A DNA stretch of 64,000 nucleotides, from contig NC_134089.1 of the NCBI RefSeq assembly GCF_000715075.1, positions 110,119,157 through 110,183,156 on the forward strand, given 5' to 3'. Each line of letters starts with the position of its first letter. Position 1 is the first letter of the stretch. The notes beneath the pieces are model-generated. The model saw nothing but the letters and a program-made list of their open reading frames with translations, did not search any database and was not told the origin of the DNA. Both the position numbers and the translations under genes were made by a program. This DNA comes from Nicotiana tabacum (Eukaryota > Streptophyta > Magnoliopsida > Solanales > Solanaceae). Shown in pieces: positions 1 to 10,931 of the stretch.

Positions 1-545
1 AAAAAAAATAATATGTGTATCACACTGTGTATCATTTGTGTATCACATATGTATCGATTGTGTATCACATGTATATCCATGTATACCTGTGTGTGAGATA
101 CATGCGTGATACATGTGTCGCAGAAGAATTTTTTGAACTCGATTTAATTACGAATTTTTATACAAAACCAGTCCAAATCACCTCCAATCTTCCTCAAATT
201 TTGTATATTGACTTATCTATATGTTTTCAATGAATTTTAACTATACCCATTAAAAAAATTCCTTTTTTGTTTAGATTTTTTGAATATTGTATATTTTTTT
301 TTTGTATTTTATCACCTTATTTGCTACCTCATCCATGAAATTTTATTTCCGTCTTGCATCTAGTGTTGCTAATCACACTTAAAATATATGGAAGATGATT
401 TTTGCATGTGATTATTTGAGAGAAAGAACCTTATTTATTTGGTTTTTCAATTTTTATATATGTTTGGTTAGTTTTGGTAAGTCTATGACTAATGGCTAGA
501 GGTTGATAAGTTGAAACTTATTTGGGATATTTGTGTAGGTTTTCC
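1..545 (-). repeat. Interspersed repeat, inverted partner of 40444-41240
   Basis: This stretch, with its run of ATGTATC/GTGTATCAC words (about 15-120), is the reverse complement of sequence near 40444-40990. The similarity continues through the segment that reads 'GGCTAGAGGTTGATAAG' here and in complement there. The left end is cut by the window edge. The 40-kb copy ends in short TAGGGAA-like termini, so this is probably a non-autonomous DNA transposon. The family is not recognised. The short reading frame at 15-233 is repeat sequence, not a gene. Confidence 0.6.
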
Positions 546-594
546 TAATTCATACCTAGACTATTCTTCGCTTCTATATATAGTTGGGGGAATC

Positions 595-937
595 TAGGGG
601 TGGCAAACGGACGAGTCGAGCCGAATATAAGTGGGTCAAAATGGGTAATTTAAAAATAGATAAATTATTTGATCTGACCCATATTTGAGACGGATAAAAA
701 ACGAATTTATCCGACGGATAATATGGATATTCATATTATCCATGGCTTCTTAAATATGATCATTTATGAGAGAATTCATAGTCTTCCAAACTTGAGGAAC
801 TCCAATTTGAGGCTTTACAAATGTAAAAGTTAAACACATTAGTTATCCATTGGTTATCCATTTGGTTAACCATTTTCTAAGTGAATAATATGGTTTTTTA
901 TCCATATTCGACCCGTTTTTAAAATCTTCATTATCCG
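595..937 (+). mobile_element. hAT-like MITE, right end missing
   Basis: The left terminus TAGGGGTGGCAAACGG is the typical end of a common plant hAT-type MITE, and the interior has the usual GGATAAT/ATTATCC and 'GACCC' words. No matching right terminus is seen. Similarity to such elements stops at about 937, where the sequence becomes the LTR also found at 12113. The junction is therefore a deletion or a nested break. Compare the complete hAT-like element at 41443-42326, which has the same kind of terminus. Confidence 0.55.
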
Positions 938-1889
938 AAAATGGCAGCCATTCGAGCTGTTGTTTCTATGCGAACATGAGGCTGTTTCTTGCGACTTTCA
1001 GCTACTTGTGGTGGAGTTACGACTGAAAATGACAACTAGTTAGGAGCTGGGTTCAGCGGCAAGAATGGAGTTGACGCCAACAACTCATTTCGGGTTGTTG
1101 TGATGAAAGCGGGGGGACGTTTTTGTATGATGGAGAAGACAGATATGATCGGGATCTGCGGCGGATCTAATGAAGAAGTAGTAGCAACTCTAAGTTCTTT
1201 GGAAGAAAAAGGAGTTCCTTAGCGTTAGGTTTTTCCAGATTTTTGTTCGCTGCTTCTTCTGGTTTCTATAGAAGATGATCCAACGTTGGGGTTTATGAGG
1301 AAGACGACTGGCGGGACGAGGGGTCCATTGTTGAAAAAACGACACCGATCTTAGCTCCTAGGTCTAGCTTTTGTATTATTTCAGCCGATTTCTCTTTTTG
1401 ATGCTTAGGGGTCTGATTTTTTTTCTATCACGGCTGAAGGTCTTAGGCTCTATATATCATTGTTGAGTCTAGGTATAGATTTTTGTAGGGTTTTTAGGTT
1501 AGGGGGTATGTGCCTAGTAATTACGAGCTTGGTAAGTATGGGCTAGATCCAAAAATTAGGCCTAAAAATGGTTTGCTCGAGCCCAAGTTTTATTCTTTCC
1601 CCGCGAACGAGACTAAAATACGATCTCATTTATTAAATAATCCTACTTAAGTAAAATAACCATTAAAACAAGGCTGACCGTTAAAACAAAACTATTTTTG
1701 GTATTTTCAAGATTAAAAATGACTACAAAACATTAATGAAACTATTTTTTTTTGTAATTTTCGTTTTATTGTAATAAAATAAAGTAAAAGAGTAAAAATT
1801 AGTTGAAATAGCTATATTAGGCCTAAATTAAATATTTACGTGCTAAAATATGAAAAATCTTGGGGAGGGTCAAAAATCGCATGTCTACA
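937..1889 (-). repeat. 3' LTR of the TR-GAG-like element (truncated)
   Basis: On the minus strand the LTR opens at 1889 with TGTAGACATGCG directly after a purine tract, a start I recognise from solanaceous Tat-type LTRs. 937-1311 repeats 12113-12488. The LTR breaks off at 937 against the hAT-like MITE, so its 3' part (the part kept at 10932-12112) is gone. Confidence 0.75.
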
Positions 1890-1902
1890 TCTTCCCCTCT
1901 TT
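1890..1902 (-). other. Polypurine tract
   Basis: The minus strand reads AAAGAGGGGAAGA immediately before the LTR start TGTAGACA. Position and composition are those of a plus-strand primer site, and this fixes the LTR boundary at 1889. Confidence 0.75.
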
Positions 1903-2020
1903 GACTGGAAACGCGAAGAGTTTTCGGACAAAAAAAGACTAGACCGGTGTTTTTTACTCGACCCTTATTTAAGGAGACTAAAACTAAGAGAAAAGGGGAA
2001 TGTGACCGAGCCCTGGTATC

Positions 2021-2071
2021 TGAGCTACCTACATATCCTTGGCTATAAAGGAATCAGGCCACGTGTAGTTC
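2021..2071 (+). repeat. TACGTATC module, copy 1 (degenerate)
   Basis: Contains CTACCTACATATCC followed about 15 bp later by GAATCAGG and a GTAGTTC end. It is the weakest of four copies of a roughly 50-60 bp module spread through the TR-GAG-like element (others at 5131, 8681 and 9981). Function unknown. Confidence 0.6.
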
Positions 2072-2562
2072 AGAGGTGAGTGAGATGATGGAGTATACCG
2101 AGCTGGAGAGCCGGTCGAGGTACTGTTCCATTGAGGTTCCGGTCCGCGATCTTGATGTTACATAAAAAATCAAAACATGAAAAGACTAGCTAAGCCTATC
2201 AACTACGAGTTACAAGATTCCTATCTATAAGTCTTCTGAAGCTTGATCTTGATTCTTAAGTGGTTCTTCATGTAGACTTTAGATTTGAACCTTGACGCTT
2301 GCTAGTTGTAGGTGCTAGTTCATCCTTCTTCAGCTTTTCGGATCAAGACCAGGCATGTAGTGCTTGTGACCTCGGACATGTCTTGGCAGCCCACATCTTT
2401 CATCAACTTCTGCATTTGGATTAACTTCTTGCCTTTCTCTTTTTTTTCTTTATTGTGACTAACTTCTGTTGATCACCTCGGACTGTTGACTCGCATTCTT
2501 GCCGCGAACTTCTTTTGTTGCTTACTTGAATTGTATTCTGAAGTGAATTCTCTTATTCTCCA

Positions 2563-3470
2563 GGTAGGCGCCTGATTGCTAATACTCGACCTGTCTTCCT
2601 TCGAAACTTGCTGCTTTCCCTTTGTTCTCCAAGTGGGCTCTTGATTGCTGTCTTCCTTTGAACATTGTTGCTTCCCTTTGTTCTCCAGGTGGGCTCCTGT
2701 TTACCAACACTTGCACTGCTTTTCCTCGAAACTTGAACTACTTCTTTTTGTTCTTCAGGCGGGCTCCTGATTGCTGAACTCCTTTGAACCTCGCTGCTTC
2801 CCTTCGTTCTCCAGGTGGGCTCCTGATTGCTGTCTTCCTTTGAACATTGTTGCTTCTCTTCGTTCTTCAGGTGGGCTCCTGATTGTTGTCTTCCTTTGAA
2901 CATTGTTGCTTCCCTTCGTTCTCCAGGTGGGTTCCTGATTACCAACACTTGCGCTGCTTTTCCTCAAAACTTGAACTGCTTCCCTTTGTTCTTCAGGTGA
3001 GCTCCTGATTGCTGAACTCCTTTGAACCTCGCTGCTTCCCTTCGTTCCCCAGGTGGGCTCCTGATTGCTGTCTTCCCTTGAACATTGCTGTTTTCCCTTT
3101 GTTTTCAGGTGGGCTCCTGATTGCTGAACTCCTTTAACCTTGCTGCTCCCTTTTGTTCTTCAGGTGGGCTCCCGATTGTTGAACTCCTTTGAAGATTGCT
3201 GCTCCCCTTTGTTCTTCAGGTGGGCTCCTAATTGTTGTTTTCCTTTGAACCTTGTTGCTTCCTTTTGTTCTTAAGGTGGGCTCCTGATTACCAACATTTG
3301 CACTGTTTTTTCCTCGGAACTTGAACTGCTTTCCTTTGTTCTCCAGGTGGGTGCCTGATTTCCAACTCGAACTGACTCCTCTGAAACTACTGCTTTCCCT
3401 TTGTTCTCCAGGTGGGTGCTTGATTGCCGAACTCGAACTGACTCCTCTGAGGTTGCTGCTTTTCTTTGAA
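2563..3470 (-). repeat. Minisatellite array, mixed 56-bp and 70-bp units
   Basis: About 14 units begin with (C)AGGTGGGCTCCTGATTG. Marker starts at 2563, 2632, 2689, 2759, 2815, 2871, 2927, 2997, 3053, 3109, 3164, 3220, 3276, 3347 and 3412 give spacings near 56 bp, with 65-71 bp units interspersed. The longer units carry an insert around ACCAACACTTGC. Because neither length is a multiple of three, successive units are read in different frames, yet the minus strand stays open for 131 codons (2948-2553). I read this as a non-coding 3'-region array, as is known for Tat-lineage elements, not a protein gene. Confidence 0.8.
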
Positions 3471-3825
3471 CCTGATTACAACAAAACAGACAAACAAAAG
3501 ACATTTTTCTGCCCCTGTTTGATATTGAGAGCATCTGTGAGTAGAACAAATTCTAAACTAAAATCCTTTATCCTGAAAATTTCAAACCAAACCTTATCTC
3601 AAAAGTGAAAAGCTTAGATGCCAAATTACACTTCCCAAAAGTAGCCCTCTCGTCTGACCTTGTCATTCGAGGGTTTCAAAACTTAGCAAATCCTGTTATC
3701 CAGGAAGGTACTGGAATTCACTAACAAGTCTGTCTGGTACCTATTTTCCTAATGGAGGGTTTCTCCGGAACAAATAAAATTTCCTGCCAATCAAAGAAAA
3801 CTTGTGAATTTAAACATAGTGGTTG

Positions 3826-4345
3826 GTTTGTGGCCTTGAACTTTGAGGGCGTTGCTCCTTCACTTCTCATGGTAACTTCGATTTCAACTCGACAGACCTT
3901 GCCTGCTTATTGACTGGCCACTTTTCTCTATCACCTTTATCACGGAGAATACCTCCGATCCGTTCAAACCCAATACCGATCATCTATTGCATTGTGCTCG
4001 TACTGGCATATACTGAACCTTTGTGTTTCACATGAATCCCAAAGCACGTCAATTGCCACCCACTCAGTGTGCATGCTGTTCTTTCTTGACTTAGACCACT
4101 AGCCTTGGCCTTGAGGTCTATTGCTCCGTCACTTGCCATGATATACTGATTTTCGCTTGGAAAACCTTTCTTGTTCCTGGTTAACCACTTCCTTTGTCAA
4201 TCTTATCACAGAAAATACCTTTGATCCGTTCACCTCACACCCTCCCTCTATTGCATTGTTCATGAATTGACATATACCAAACCTTTATATTACCGACTCA
4301 ATACGTACGCTGTTCTTTCCTGACTTATGCCATTTTAATGTGCTA
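3826..4345 (+). repeat. Diverged tandem duplication, about 275-bp period
   Basis: Two blocks share the same word order: GGCCTTGA, a TTGCTCCxTCACTT word, TTATCACxGA, GATCCGTTCA, TCTATTGCATTGT and a final CTGTTCTTTC-TGACTTA. The first block runs about 3826-4100 and the second about 4104-4345. Divergence is high, so the duplication is old. Confidence 0.55.
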
Positions 4346-5130
4346 TCCAGATCCCGTTTTGTGCAATTGGAAAGCTGGTGGCAAATTTTGAAGTCATTTC
4401 TCACTTGTTTTGACCAAACAGACTCAGGAAGAGGGAGTAAATAAGACAAAAGGAATAGAGTAAAGGACAATGGAAAGAGATGATTCCTAACCAGAAAACT
4501 ACAAAGAAGAAACTTATCAGATGTGGATACCAACTCTAATGACCATGACATGCACCTTTGGATTAAGTGGCCTAATCTGTCAAGCAAGTCTGATTTTCAA
4601 CTCTTGTTATACCCCCTAAGCTGTGAAACTGCGCTTCAATGCTCCGATTATCCAATCCGATTCACGATCCTTATTCGACTTGTAGTGCCCGAAGGGTTTT
4701 CACTATCAAGCCTCTCTCATTTGTTATTTCTCTCGACTCACCGTCGCCTTATGGTGACTGTGAAGGTTTTCACCAATAAGACTCTCTTATTTTGTTCTTT
4801 TCTTCTTATTTCCTCCGATTCTGCAGATGACAAGGCATTACCCATAGTAAAACATCATATACCCTTGGCATGCCTAACTCAGCACTCTCAAAGATTATCT
4901 GGGAGGTCTTTTTTGGACTGTAATATGGCTTTTGGACAGGATTAGAAAGAAAGGATATCATAAAGGCTCAAAGTAACTATGACAACGAGGTTATTTATTT
5001 ACAACTTCTGGAATCCATTCTAAAAACTTTGCCCAATTTCTAAAGAAAGGGAATTTGATTCTTTTCTTTTTGAGATGGAATTTCTGCCCAATCTCGACTT
5101 CAAGGGATCATGAAATATTTTATTTGGTGC

Positions 5131-5191
5131 GACCAAACCGTGAGGCTGCCTACGTATCTTGTGGTGACAAGAATTAGGTCGAACGTAGTTC
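5131..5191 (+). repeat. TACGTATC module, copy 2
   Basis: Reads GCTGCCTACGTATC then, about 16 bp on, GAATTAGGTC and ACGTAGTTC. It is followed directly by a long T-rich tract. It aligns with copies at 2021, 8681 and 9981. Confidence 0.7.
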
Positions 5192-5209
5192 ATGACATAG
5201 GAATTGCTT

Positions 5210-5360
5210 TGTTGTTACTTTTCTCTTTTCTTTTTCTTTTCTTTACTCTTTTTCCATTTTTTTCTTTCTCTTTTTCTCTTCTTTTTTTCTCTCTTTTCTC
5301 TCACTTTTTTTCTTTTTTTTAATCTCTATTTTTCTCTTCTTCTTTTTTTGAATTTTCCTT
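5210..5360 (+). repeat. Pyrimidine-rich low-complexity tract
   Basis: Almost pure T/C, such as repeated TTTTCTTTT words. It gives a spurious F/L/S-rich open frame at 5110-5322. The same kind of tract precedes module copy 3, at 8560-8670. Confidence 0.8.
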
Positions 5361-6351
5361 TTGGAATGAACTTTCTAAAATAAACCTACGGGGACATGAA
5401 CTCTTTTTTTTATGACTCTAACTTGATTCCAAAAGAGAGGAGGTCAAAGAAATCGGTACAGTCTCAAAAGAGTATCGAATGGTATAAGTGTTTGGGTAGC
5501 TAAAAGAGGGTCTCTCAATCCCTGAAAATGTCAACTACAACACATTTAACTTGAGAATGAAAAAGAAGATCATGCACAATATTTCTTTTACCGCTTTGGC
5601 ATTGATATTACTGATATGCCTTCCATTTTTATTTAGCGCCTTCAAGTACTGAACCCTCGTTTGGTGATTCCCTTTTTCACAATGGATATCCTCCGTCAAT
5701 TCGGAGATAACTTTCTTGACTTTATCTTATAACTTGAGATGCACTTGAACTCAAAGTTGTTTGTTTCAAACTGTCTAGGATGCACTCTCCTTTAAAGAAT
5801 TATTGTCTCCCTATTAACTTCCCAAATTACCTGCCCCAGTTTCACATGGTTTGGGCTTCAAATGATCTTAAAATGTCCAAATATGTACTTATTTCCTTCA
5901 AATGTCCATATCATCTTCAAAATTATTTCATTGCTTCATGATTAAACTAACTTTAAAACCAGGCCTAGAATTATGCGTGCATGTCATGTCATTAGAGCCA
6001 GCATGAGAAGAAAAACTATAAAAGGAGAAGAAAACTAAACAAAAAATGGCCAGAAATAACAGAAAACAAGAAATTGTATTAGACAGACGGTGAAACGGGT
6101 TTAGACAACAAGACAAGCAAAATAAACTGGGGTACAACCCTGGAACAAAAACAGACAACACTAAACGAGCTACTACGACTAAACAAAACTAGGCAAAATA
6201 AAAGGATAGAAGGGTTTGAGCCACAAGATAATATCCGGATTACAACCCTGAAATAAACCGGACAACAGAAATGAAAACAAAATAAACCACCACAACTCCT
6301 CCCCGGGCTAACCAAGAAAGGAACATCTTTCCAATCACCAAGCTCAACATC

Positions 6352-8272
6352 TTAGCCATTGAATTTCGCATCAACAATACTAGGACTTTCACAAGTCTTC
6401 ATCATATTGTTCTTAACAAATTGCTTTTGGGTTCCTTTTGCTGGCTCGTTCTTAAGATCAACCTCTGATAGCGCTGAAAACTTTGCAACGCGTGAACCTT
6501 CGAGGATCTCAGAAGAATTCTCATATTCCTTTTCAAAACAAATCATACTCACCATATGCATCTCATTACGAACAACCGATGGACTTTGGCTAGTGTCTAC
6601 TGCACCTGGATTTTGCACGACAATGTCACCTACATTAATAAGCTTCTGAATTGCATTTTTTAGGTGCCAACACTTTTCTGTACTATGACCCGGTGCATTG
6701 GAGCAATATGCCCATCTTTGAGAAAAATCAAACTTCTTTGGCAGAGGGTTTGACATTTTTTATCTAAATCGGCTTCAACATGTCCAATTGCCTCAACCTT
6801 TGGAACAAACTGGCATATGATTCTCCAATAGGGGTGAAAGCCTTTTCTTTTTTCAGTAGTCTTTTCAGTTTGTATTCTGGCCTCAACTGGAACCTTTTGC
6901 GGGCAGGTGGCTGATATGCTTGAGGAGGCGGGTAAGACATTTAGGGAAGTGGTACGGGCCATCGCGAGCCTCGTGGGTGTGGAGAATATGGTGGTGCATT
7001 GTGGATAGGGTACTGGGAAAGTGATGTACGACTTTAGGAGTTACGAAAGCGTTGAGCAGGAATGCCCAGCAGATCATCTTTTCTATTTCTCTTTCTTCCA
7101 CCCAAACTTACTGGGATGTTCTGAATGTCTTCGGTAGTATCACTCAATGTCGAATAACTCATGATTTTTCCTGACTTGATTCCCTCTTCTACCATCTCTT
7201 CCATTTTTACCACATCATTGAAAGGTTTACCCAAGGCCGGGATCAAATAACTGAAGTAGGTGGGGCCCTAGGCTTGTAGGAAAAGCTCAACCATTTCTTC
7301 TTCACCAACCGTGAGACTGACCCAAGTAGCTTGTTCCCTCCATCTAAGCCCAAACTCCCTAAAGCTTTCCTCCGGTTTCTTTTCCATCTTGGATAGAGAT
7401 GAGCGGTCTAGGGTAATGCCTATTTTATATTGAAAGTGTCGAACAAAATCTTGAGCCATATCACCCAATGTACGCCACTTACGGACATCTTGACGATTAT
7501 GCCATTCCAAAGCTGCCCCAGTCAAGCTCTTATTGAAATACACCGTCAACAAATCATCTTTCTCGCCAACATTTCTCATTTCACTGCAATAAACCCTCAA
7601 ATGGGCTACCGAATCTCCACACCCATCATACAAGTTAAACTTTGGCACTTTAAACCCTGCGGGCAGGCGAACATCAGGGAACATACACAATTCTTTGTAA
7701 GACATGTTAACCTGGTCTCCCATCCCTTGCATGCTTTTCGGCTTCCTGGATATCTCATCTCGCCCTTCTTTTCCTGTGATCTTTTCATTTTCAGCATGAG
7801 ACTCACTCCGAAGGCTCTGATTGTATGAGTTAGGAACCTTGTGGGCAACCTTTGAGGGGTAATATTGGGTATCATGAGCTTTGAGTGGGTGTTCATTGTT
7901 GGATCTATGAAGGGAAGATTGTTGAGAAGTTGTGATCATGGGGGTAGTGGATATGACAGGAGGGCAATTTTGGGGAGAGGTAATTGGAGGATGAGTGATG
8001 GAGCTACTAGGGTGGTTGAGAAAGCTATGATAAGCGGGTGGATCTGGAGAGTATGGGGGATCATCTGACACTATGACCAGAGTTTGGGTAAGTGTAGCAC
8101 CCAGGAAGGTAAGTGGTGGCGGGGGTGGTGCCTTCCCAGTCATCCAAGCCTAATACATGTCCGCAATGTGTTGTCTTAACATCCTTACCTCTTTAACCAA
8201 CCCATTGCCCTGTTCAACCAATTGCTTTTGGGCACCAGTACCAACCGACTCGATTCCGTTGCCGTCTGCCAT
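6352..8272 (-). pseudogene. gag: gag of the Tat/Ogre-like element, broken by stops and frame changes
   Basis: Gag would form the cytoplasmic particle and bind element RNA. The likely start is the ATG at 8272 (MADGNGIE...), in frame with the long open stretch at 8143-7268 but separated from it by one stop near codon 42. The conserved core lies in 8143-7268: LPAGFKVPKFNLYDG, AALEWHNRQD, the PEESFREFGLRWREQA block and a closing VELFLQA. A nonsense codon at 7268-7270 then interrupts it, after which the same frame resumes (7246-7034: PALGKPFNDVVKMEEMVEEG, KIMSYS). Further on the frame changes, and 6756-6352 carries a zinc-finger-like remnant (C-S-N-A-P-G-H-S-T-E-K-C) near 6705-6665. The region just after the ATG to 7700 is proline- and serine-rich. 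Not functional as read. Confidence 0.8.
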
Positions 8273-8680
8273 TGCCTTTTGACCTTATGTTGTAGAGAAG
8301 AGTTATCACTTTAAGAACCACAAACCAACCACCTTTCTGCTAAATGAAGATAACGAAAACGAACAAAATGGGGTCATTTTGTTAGCGTTAGGACATTTAA
8401 CAGCAAAACTATCACATTGTGTGCAATGTACCTAGCAACAATTAACGGTTTTTAGAATGACTTCGAGGGTCACAAGGTCACTTGGCATCATCCTAATTTT
8501 GTTCCCTTCAATATTCTCTTTTCGTTTCTTTTCTAGCACTTGCTTGCTCATTTTGCTTCCTTTTTTTTTCCTAATTAACACTCTTTTCTTTTCTCTCATT
8601 TCTTACATCCTATAATTTCATCTCTTTTTTTCCTTTTTTCTTTTCCTTTTTTTTTCTTTTGTTTTAATAAAAAAACAATT

Positions 8681-8745
8681 CGATCGAACCCTATATAGGT
8701 TACCTACGTATCATGAGGCCGCATGAATCAGATCTTTGCATAGTT
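8681..8745 (+). repeat. TACGTATC module, copy 3
   Basis: Reads ACCCTATATAGGTTACCTACG then TATC, a GAATCAG word and a GCATAGTT end. Its left part CCTATxTxGGTTxCC is shared with copy 4. It is preceded by a long pyrimidine tract. Confidence 0.7.
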
Positions 8746-9980
8746 TGGGAAGATCGGAAATAAAGTAAACAAACTAACATTCTTATTTTCTTCTTTTTTC
8801 CTTTTTTTTACTACCTTATGACTATTCTGATGAGAAAAGAGAAATAAAAGAAGCAAAACTTTTTTTTTTTGTTGAATTTTCTAGACTTAATGTTCTATAT
8901 CCTATTCTAAACGCAAGCTTAAACGAGCAAATATATTTTTTTTCTTTTTGAAACAAACACTCTATGTGAAATTATTAAGGAAAAACCTTAGAAGAGAAAA
9001 ATATTTTTTTATTCTTTTTTTTTTAGAAAGAAAATCTAAACAATAAACCAAAGAAAAATATTTTAAATTCTCATTTGATATCCCTGAAGAAAGATTTCGA
9101 AACGAGAAATGAACAAGATAAAAAATATTTTTGGATTTTAATTTTTTGATTACCTAAGGAAGAAACTTTAAAGATAAGCAAAAGATAAAGTATGTATTTT
9201 TTCTCTTTTATGTACAATATCTTAAAGTTCTAGCGAAAATAAAAAGAACATTTTTTTTTCATTTTTCATTAGCTTCCCAAAGAAGAACTTCAAAAGAAAA
9301 TCTTTTTGAATTTTTGGAATTAGTATCTTAAAAGAAAACTTTTATAGAGGTACTAAAAGAAAATTCTCTTCCTTTTTTTTTTTGAATTTTTTAGTCCTAA
9401 TATACTAAAGGGGATATAAAAATAATTTTTTATTCTAGATATTAATTTCCTAAGGAAAACCACAAGAGACTTTTTGAACTTCAAGAGTTAGTATTCTAAA
9501 GAAAACATCTAACAGAAATATAAAAACGCAATATCTCTTTTTTTTGGATTTTTGAGGTATAGCACACTTTTTCAAGTATAAAGTAGGAAGTATAATAACA
9601 AAAAGACTCGACATTACTGTACAAAACTAGAAAGTAAAAGACAACATAAAATGAAGAACATACTCAAAACATAAAAAAAATAAAAAATAAATAAATCTCC
9701 TTAAGCAACTCCTGCATGAGCGATCTTGACTGGATGGTCCTAAGGCGTCTGTCATGCCCAAATTTCGGTAAGTAAATCCACACCTGTATGAGAAAATTAA
9801 GACCAAATAAAGTTAAAGACCTAGAACGCTATGTGAGACAATAACCCTTCCTGTTGGACACATTCGAGACCTGATTGTGACTATTTTTCTAAAATTAACC
9901 TACGTAGCTAAAAGTGGCTAAAAATGCAAAATTTGGCTAAGACCCTGCAAAGCCAAGAACCTAAGACTTACTAGGAAAAT

Positions 9981-10044
9981 CGGACCCTATGTGGGTTGCC
10001 TACGTATCACGCCCCGAAAGACGAGAATCAGGTATGCGTAGTTC
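9981..10044 (+). repeat. TACGTATC module, copy 4
   Basis: Reads CCCTATGTGGGTTGCCTACG then TATC, followed by GAATCAGGTATGCGTAGTTC. It is the fullest copy. With copy 3 it lies in the leader of the TR-GAG-like element; copies 1 and 2 lie downstream of gag. Confidence 0.75.
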
Positions 10045-10909
10045 GGGCAGATTGAATACGGGCGAGAATTAAAAAAAATAACTAATTTAGAGAAAATATA
10101 TTTTTTATCTTTTTTTGAATAAACTAAGGAAACATGTAAACTCTTTTTGGATTTTCTCATTTTCATTTTTTTTTTGATTTTTGGAAAGTAATGAAAAAGT
10201 GCAAAACTTTTTTTTGAATTTTTCATTTTTTTTGTCTTTTCTTAACAAAAATGTGAAAGAAAACATAAGTGGGCCCTACTTGCTTTATTTTTCACACTTC
10301 ACCCTCTTTTTTCGTTTTAATTTGCCCTCAACTATCATTGGTTCGCCAAATGACCCTTTTTACCCGAGAAGAAATGCAACATGTAGCACGTAGGATGCAT
10401 CAAGATGGTCTGTTATTTTGGGTATACCTATCCTAGACGGACCCAACCCCTGTGTTGAGTCCCCAAAGTCAAATGCACGTGATGCAAGCAAACGTTCCTA
10501 CTAGGGATCCGGCATGAGACTCTGTTATTCTAGGTTTAAAAACTTGGGTTTATTTGTTCTAGACCTTGCTTACCCGAGCGGACAACTCGAGCCGAGGAGG
10601 GGCAGGTACCGGGAATACAGAAGTTTCACCAGCTTTGCAACTTGTCCGAACCTCATTCTAAAATTGGGATAGACTCTAACAGAAGAGAAGTCACACAAAG
10701 TGCACACTTCCCAAATGATTTAGAAGACTCAAAGAGAAGAGGGTTTCGTAACAATTTATATACAGTTTAATAATATCAAAGCGGTAAAAAGCAATATTTA
10801 GCACATTAGTCCCAAACATATAAATAAAATCAGATAATAAATAAAGTCAAATATAACAATTATTCTAAGCTCGAATTCTGAACCCTGAACCACAAGTTTT
10901 GGGTTCTTG

Positions 10910-10930
10910 TCCCCAACAGAGTCGCCAGAG
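10910..10930 (-). other. Primer-binding site
   Basis: The minus strand reads CTGGCGACTCTGTTGGGGA right after the LTR end GTGTGACA. The form TGGCGACTCxxxTGGGGA is the PBS I associate with Tat/Ogre elements, by recall complementary to a tRNA-Arg 3' end. It fixes the element on the minus strand. Confidence 0.75.
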
Positions 10931-10931
10931 C

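Larger units (their letters stand above)
3471..6351 (-). other. Interior of the TR-GAG-like element without recognisable coding
   Basis: Between the minisatellite and the end of gag I see no pol domain. The stretch holds a diverged duplication (3826-4345), module copy 2 (5131), a long pyrimidine-rich tract (about 5210-5360) and scattered open frames. The longest, 4523-4945 on the plus strand (140 codons), matches nothing I know. A second short tandem similarity lies at about 4685-4820, where AAGG(G)TTTTCAC is followed twice by a CTCTCTTAT-like stretch. Confidence 0.5.
8273..10909 (-). other. Leader between PBS and gag, low complexity
   Basis: About 2.6 kb rich in T runs and A runs (8560-9560, 10060-10320), holding module copies 3 and 4 but no recognisable protein. 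Long untranslated leaders are usual in Tat/Ogre elements. 9100-9560 shows a loose repetition of 'CTTAAAG...AAAATTTTTTTGAATTTT' words, probably expanded low-complexity sequence. Confidence 0.6.

Noticed and set aside
4523..4945. 140-codon plus-strand frame as a gene
   Set aside because: It is antisense to the TR-GAG element, has no recognisable motif, overlaps an internal duplication and lacks promoter-like context.
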